Shown in pieces: positions 7,323-7,846 of a stretch of 7,846 nt of DNA; within the stretch, counting starts at the first letter, position 1; every line of letters starts with the position of its first letter. The position numbers and the translations under genes are program-made. Origin of the DNA: Acidobacteriota bacterium (GTDB lineage Bacteria > Acidobacteriota > Polarisedimenticolia > J045); contig JAMOQA010000487.1 in NCBI GenBank assembly GCA_027064265.1, forward strand, positions 1 through 7,846, given 5' to 3'. The notes beneath the pieces were generated by a model. That model ran no database searches and was not told the DNA's origin. It saw only the letters and a program-made list of their open reading frames with translations.

Positions 7323-7629
7323 GGGGTTTCCCTCCCCCCGGCACCCGCCGCCCCCCGCCCGGCGGCCCGCCGCGCCCTTCACCCGCCTCGTTTCGCGAAG
7401 CGGGGAGTCTCGCGCAGTCCGCGGCATGCCCTCGCCTCCCCGAGTCCGGTCCTCGCTCCTTCCTCCTCGTCCCCCCGGGGCAGCCGAGAGGCTCGGAAGG
7501 CAGCCAGCTCGCCTTCCCGGGGGAGCCCGCGGAAAACAGACACTCCGGGGGGCGGCACCAGGGGGAAGGGACCGCCTGGCTCCTGCCACGTCGTGTTCGG
7601 CAGCCTCCGTCCCCCTCCGCGGGGACCGC
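7323..7629. other. Intergenic stretch without a convincing gene
   Basis: Open frames here on both strands are Pro/Arg/Gly-rich, lack a Shine-Dalgarno at their starts and show no codon-position bias, so I call no gene. No tRNA, rRNA or known small-RNA fold is recognised. The visible structures are an imperfect palindrome at 7386-7405 and a small hairpin, CCGAG-agg-CTCGG, at 7484-7496. Confidence 0.5.
7386..7405. promoter_or_regulatory. 20-nt imperfect palindrome centred on TTCGCGAA
   Basis: The perfect core TTCGCGAA (7392-7399) extends to a 20-nt dyad whose only two mismatches are T-G pairs. As plus-strand RNA it forms an 8-bp stem (7386-7393 with 7398-7405, two G-U pairs) closed by a CGCG loop. 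It lies 64 bp upstream of the lepA -10 box. It could be an operator or a short RNA hairpin; its role is unknown. Confidence 0.35.
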
Positions 7630-7727
7630 ATCAGGGGAGGAGCGGGATAACTGGACCTGGTGCAAGGGGGGTGTCGGATAACCGGGGATTCTGCAAGGGG
7701 GGAGCGGGATAACGCGGTCGCCTGCAA
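7630..7727 (+). repeat. Forward arm of a 31-bp-period intergenic repeat array
   Basis: Units start at 7630, 7661 and 7692, each exactly 31 bp apart; a fourth start (TGCAA) is at 7723 but then diverges. GGATAAC recurs at 7645, 7676 and 7707. TGCAAGGGGGG recurs at 7661 and 7692; in the first unit it is degraded to ATCAGGGGAGG. The first 22 bp of the unit are conserved and the last 9 vary. By my count the second and third units match at 22 of 31 positions, and the first and third at 20 of 31, including an unbroken run of 13. The period is not a multiple of three and is close to three helical turns, so all sites face the same side of the DNA. It is not coding, and not a CRISPR array because the variable part is too short. 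Confidence 0.85.
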
Positions 7728-7729
7728 TC

Positions 7730-7822
7730 CCGCACCCCTCGCAGCCCCCCGAAACTTGCAAATCAGCCCGTTATCGAACACCCCCCTTGCAAGATCCCCG
7801 CTTATCCCGCCTCGCCCCCGCC
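7730..7822 (-). repeat. Inverted arm of the 31-bp-period repeat array
   Basis: On the minus strand, units begin at 7791 (TGCAAGGGGGGTGT, then CGATAAC) and 7760 (TGCAAG, then diverged). A degraded unit in the same register starts at 7822, with GCGGGATAAGCGGGGAT. The 31-bp spacing is kept. The unit at 7791 matches the forward unit at 7661 at 23 of 31 positions. Every unit start mirrors a forward unit start about 7741.5 (7692/7791, 7661/7822, 7723/7760). A further GCAAGAGGGCG at 7842-7832 is out of register. The array may continue beyond the window. Confidence 0.8.
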
Positions 7823-7846
7823 CTCCCCGGACGCCCTCTTGCGAAC

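Noticed and set aside
5294..7681. 795-codon plus-strand open frame opposite lepA
   Set aside because: It is a mirror of lepA. The complete LepA motifs on the minus strand settle the coding strand, and this frame has no recognisable domain.
7318..7761. 147-codon minus-strand open frame upstream of lepA
   Set aside because: It has no ribosome site, no codon-position bias and no motif. It also runs into the repeat array and across the lepA promoter.
5328..7781. 817-codon minus-strand open frame covering lepA and the upstream repeats
   Set aside because: It runs out of frame through lepA and through the 31-bp repeats. The sequence is Arg/Gly/Ala/Pro-rich without any motif.
7755..7800. Sigma-54 promoter suggested by TTGCAA
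   Set aside because: No GG dinucleotide lies exactly 10 nt before the GC of TTGC in the units checked, so the -24 element is missing.
7630..7822. CRISPR array
   Set aside because: The variable segments are only about 9 bp, the conserved parts vary, half the units are inverted, and no cas gene is visible.
7630..7822. Integron attC sites
   Set aside because: GGATAAC and its complement GTTATCC do not fit RYYYAAC/GTTRRRY, and the units are too short and too regular.

Overview
The window is very GC-rich bacterial DNA (about 70% or more by eye, with third codon positions almost all G or C). It comes from a chromosome: it holds a complete lepA (elongation factor 4) gene next to a large secreted multidomain protein. 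The malectin/FN3/CotH/lamin-tail architecture is common in secreted proteins of Planctomycetota, Verrucomicrobiota and related high-GC environmental phyla. The sequence alone does not settle the taxon.

Layout. Bases 2-109 look like the last 35 codons of a plus-strand gene that began upstream. A short gap holds a TAGAAT -10-like box overlapped by a small dyad. It is followed by a four-helix membrane protein of unknown function (189-701). After 118 bp comes the main gene (820-5376), which encodes a 1518-residue exported protein. Its order is signal peptide, malectin-like domain, FN3, CotH-type atypical kinase, then three lamin-tail domains separated by two Asp/Gly-rich beta domains, then two FN3-like domains. 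It converges on lepA (minus strand, 7225-5426). The 49-bp gap between the two stop codons is almost entirely one long hairpin that could terminate both genes.

Upstream of lepA lie a perfect TATAAT box and an exceptionally GC-rich leader of about 90 nt. The last 520 bp (7323-7846) carry no convincing gene. This stretch contains the most unusual element of the window: a 31-bp-period repeat with TGCAAGGGGGG and GGATAAC cores. Three units lie in plus orientation and two clear units in minus orientation, mirrored exactly about 7741.5. It looks like an undescribed intergenic repeat, a phased binding-site array or a long cruciform/hairpin, and it may continue past the window edge.

How the genes relate. 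The membrane protein and the CotH protein are co-directional and could share transcription, but nothing in sequence ties them functionally. lepA is a housekeeping translation factor, transcribed separately in the opposite direction.
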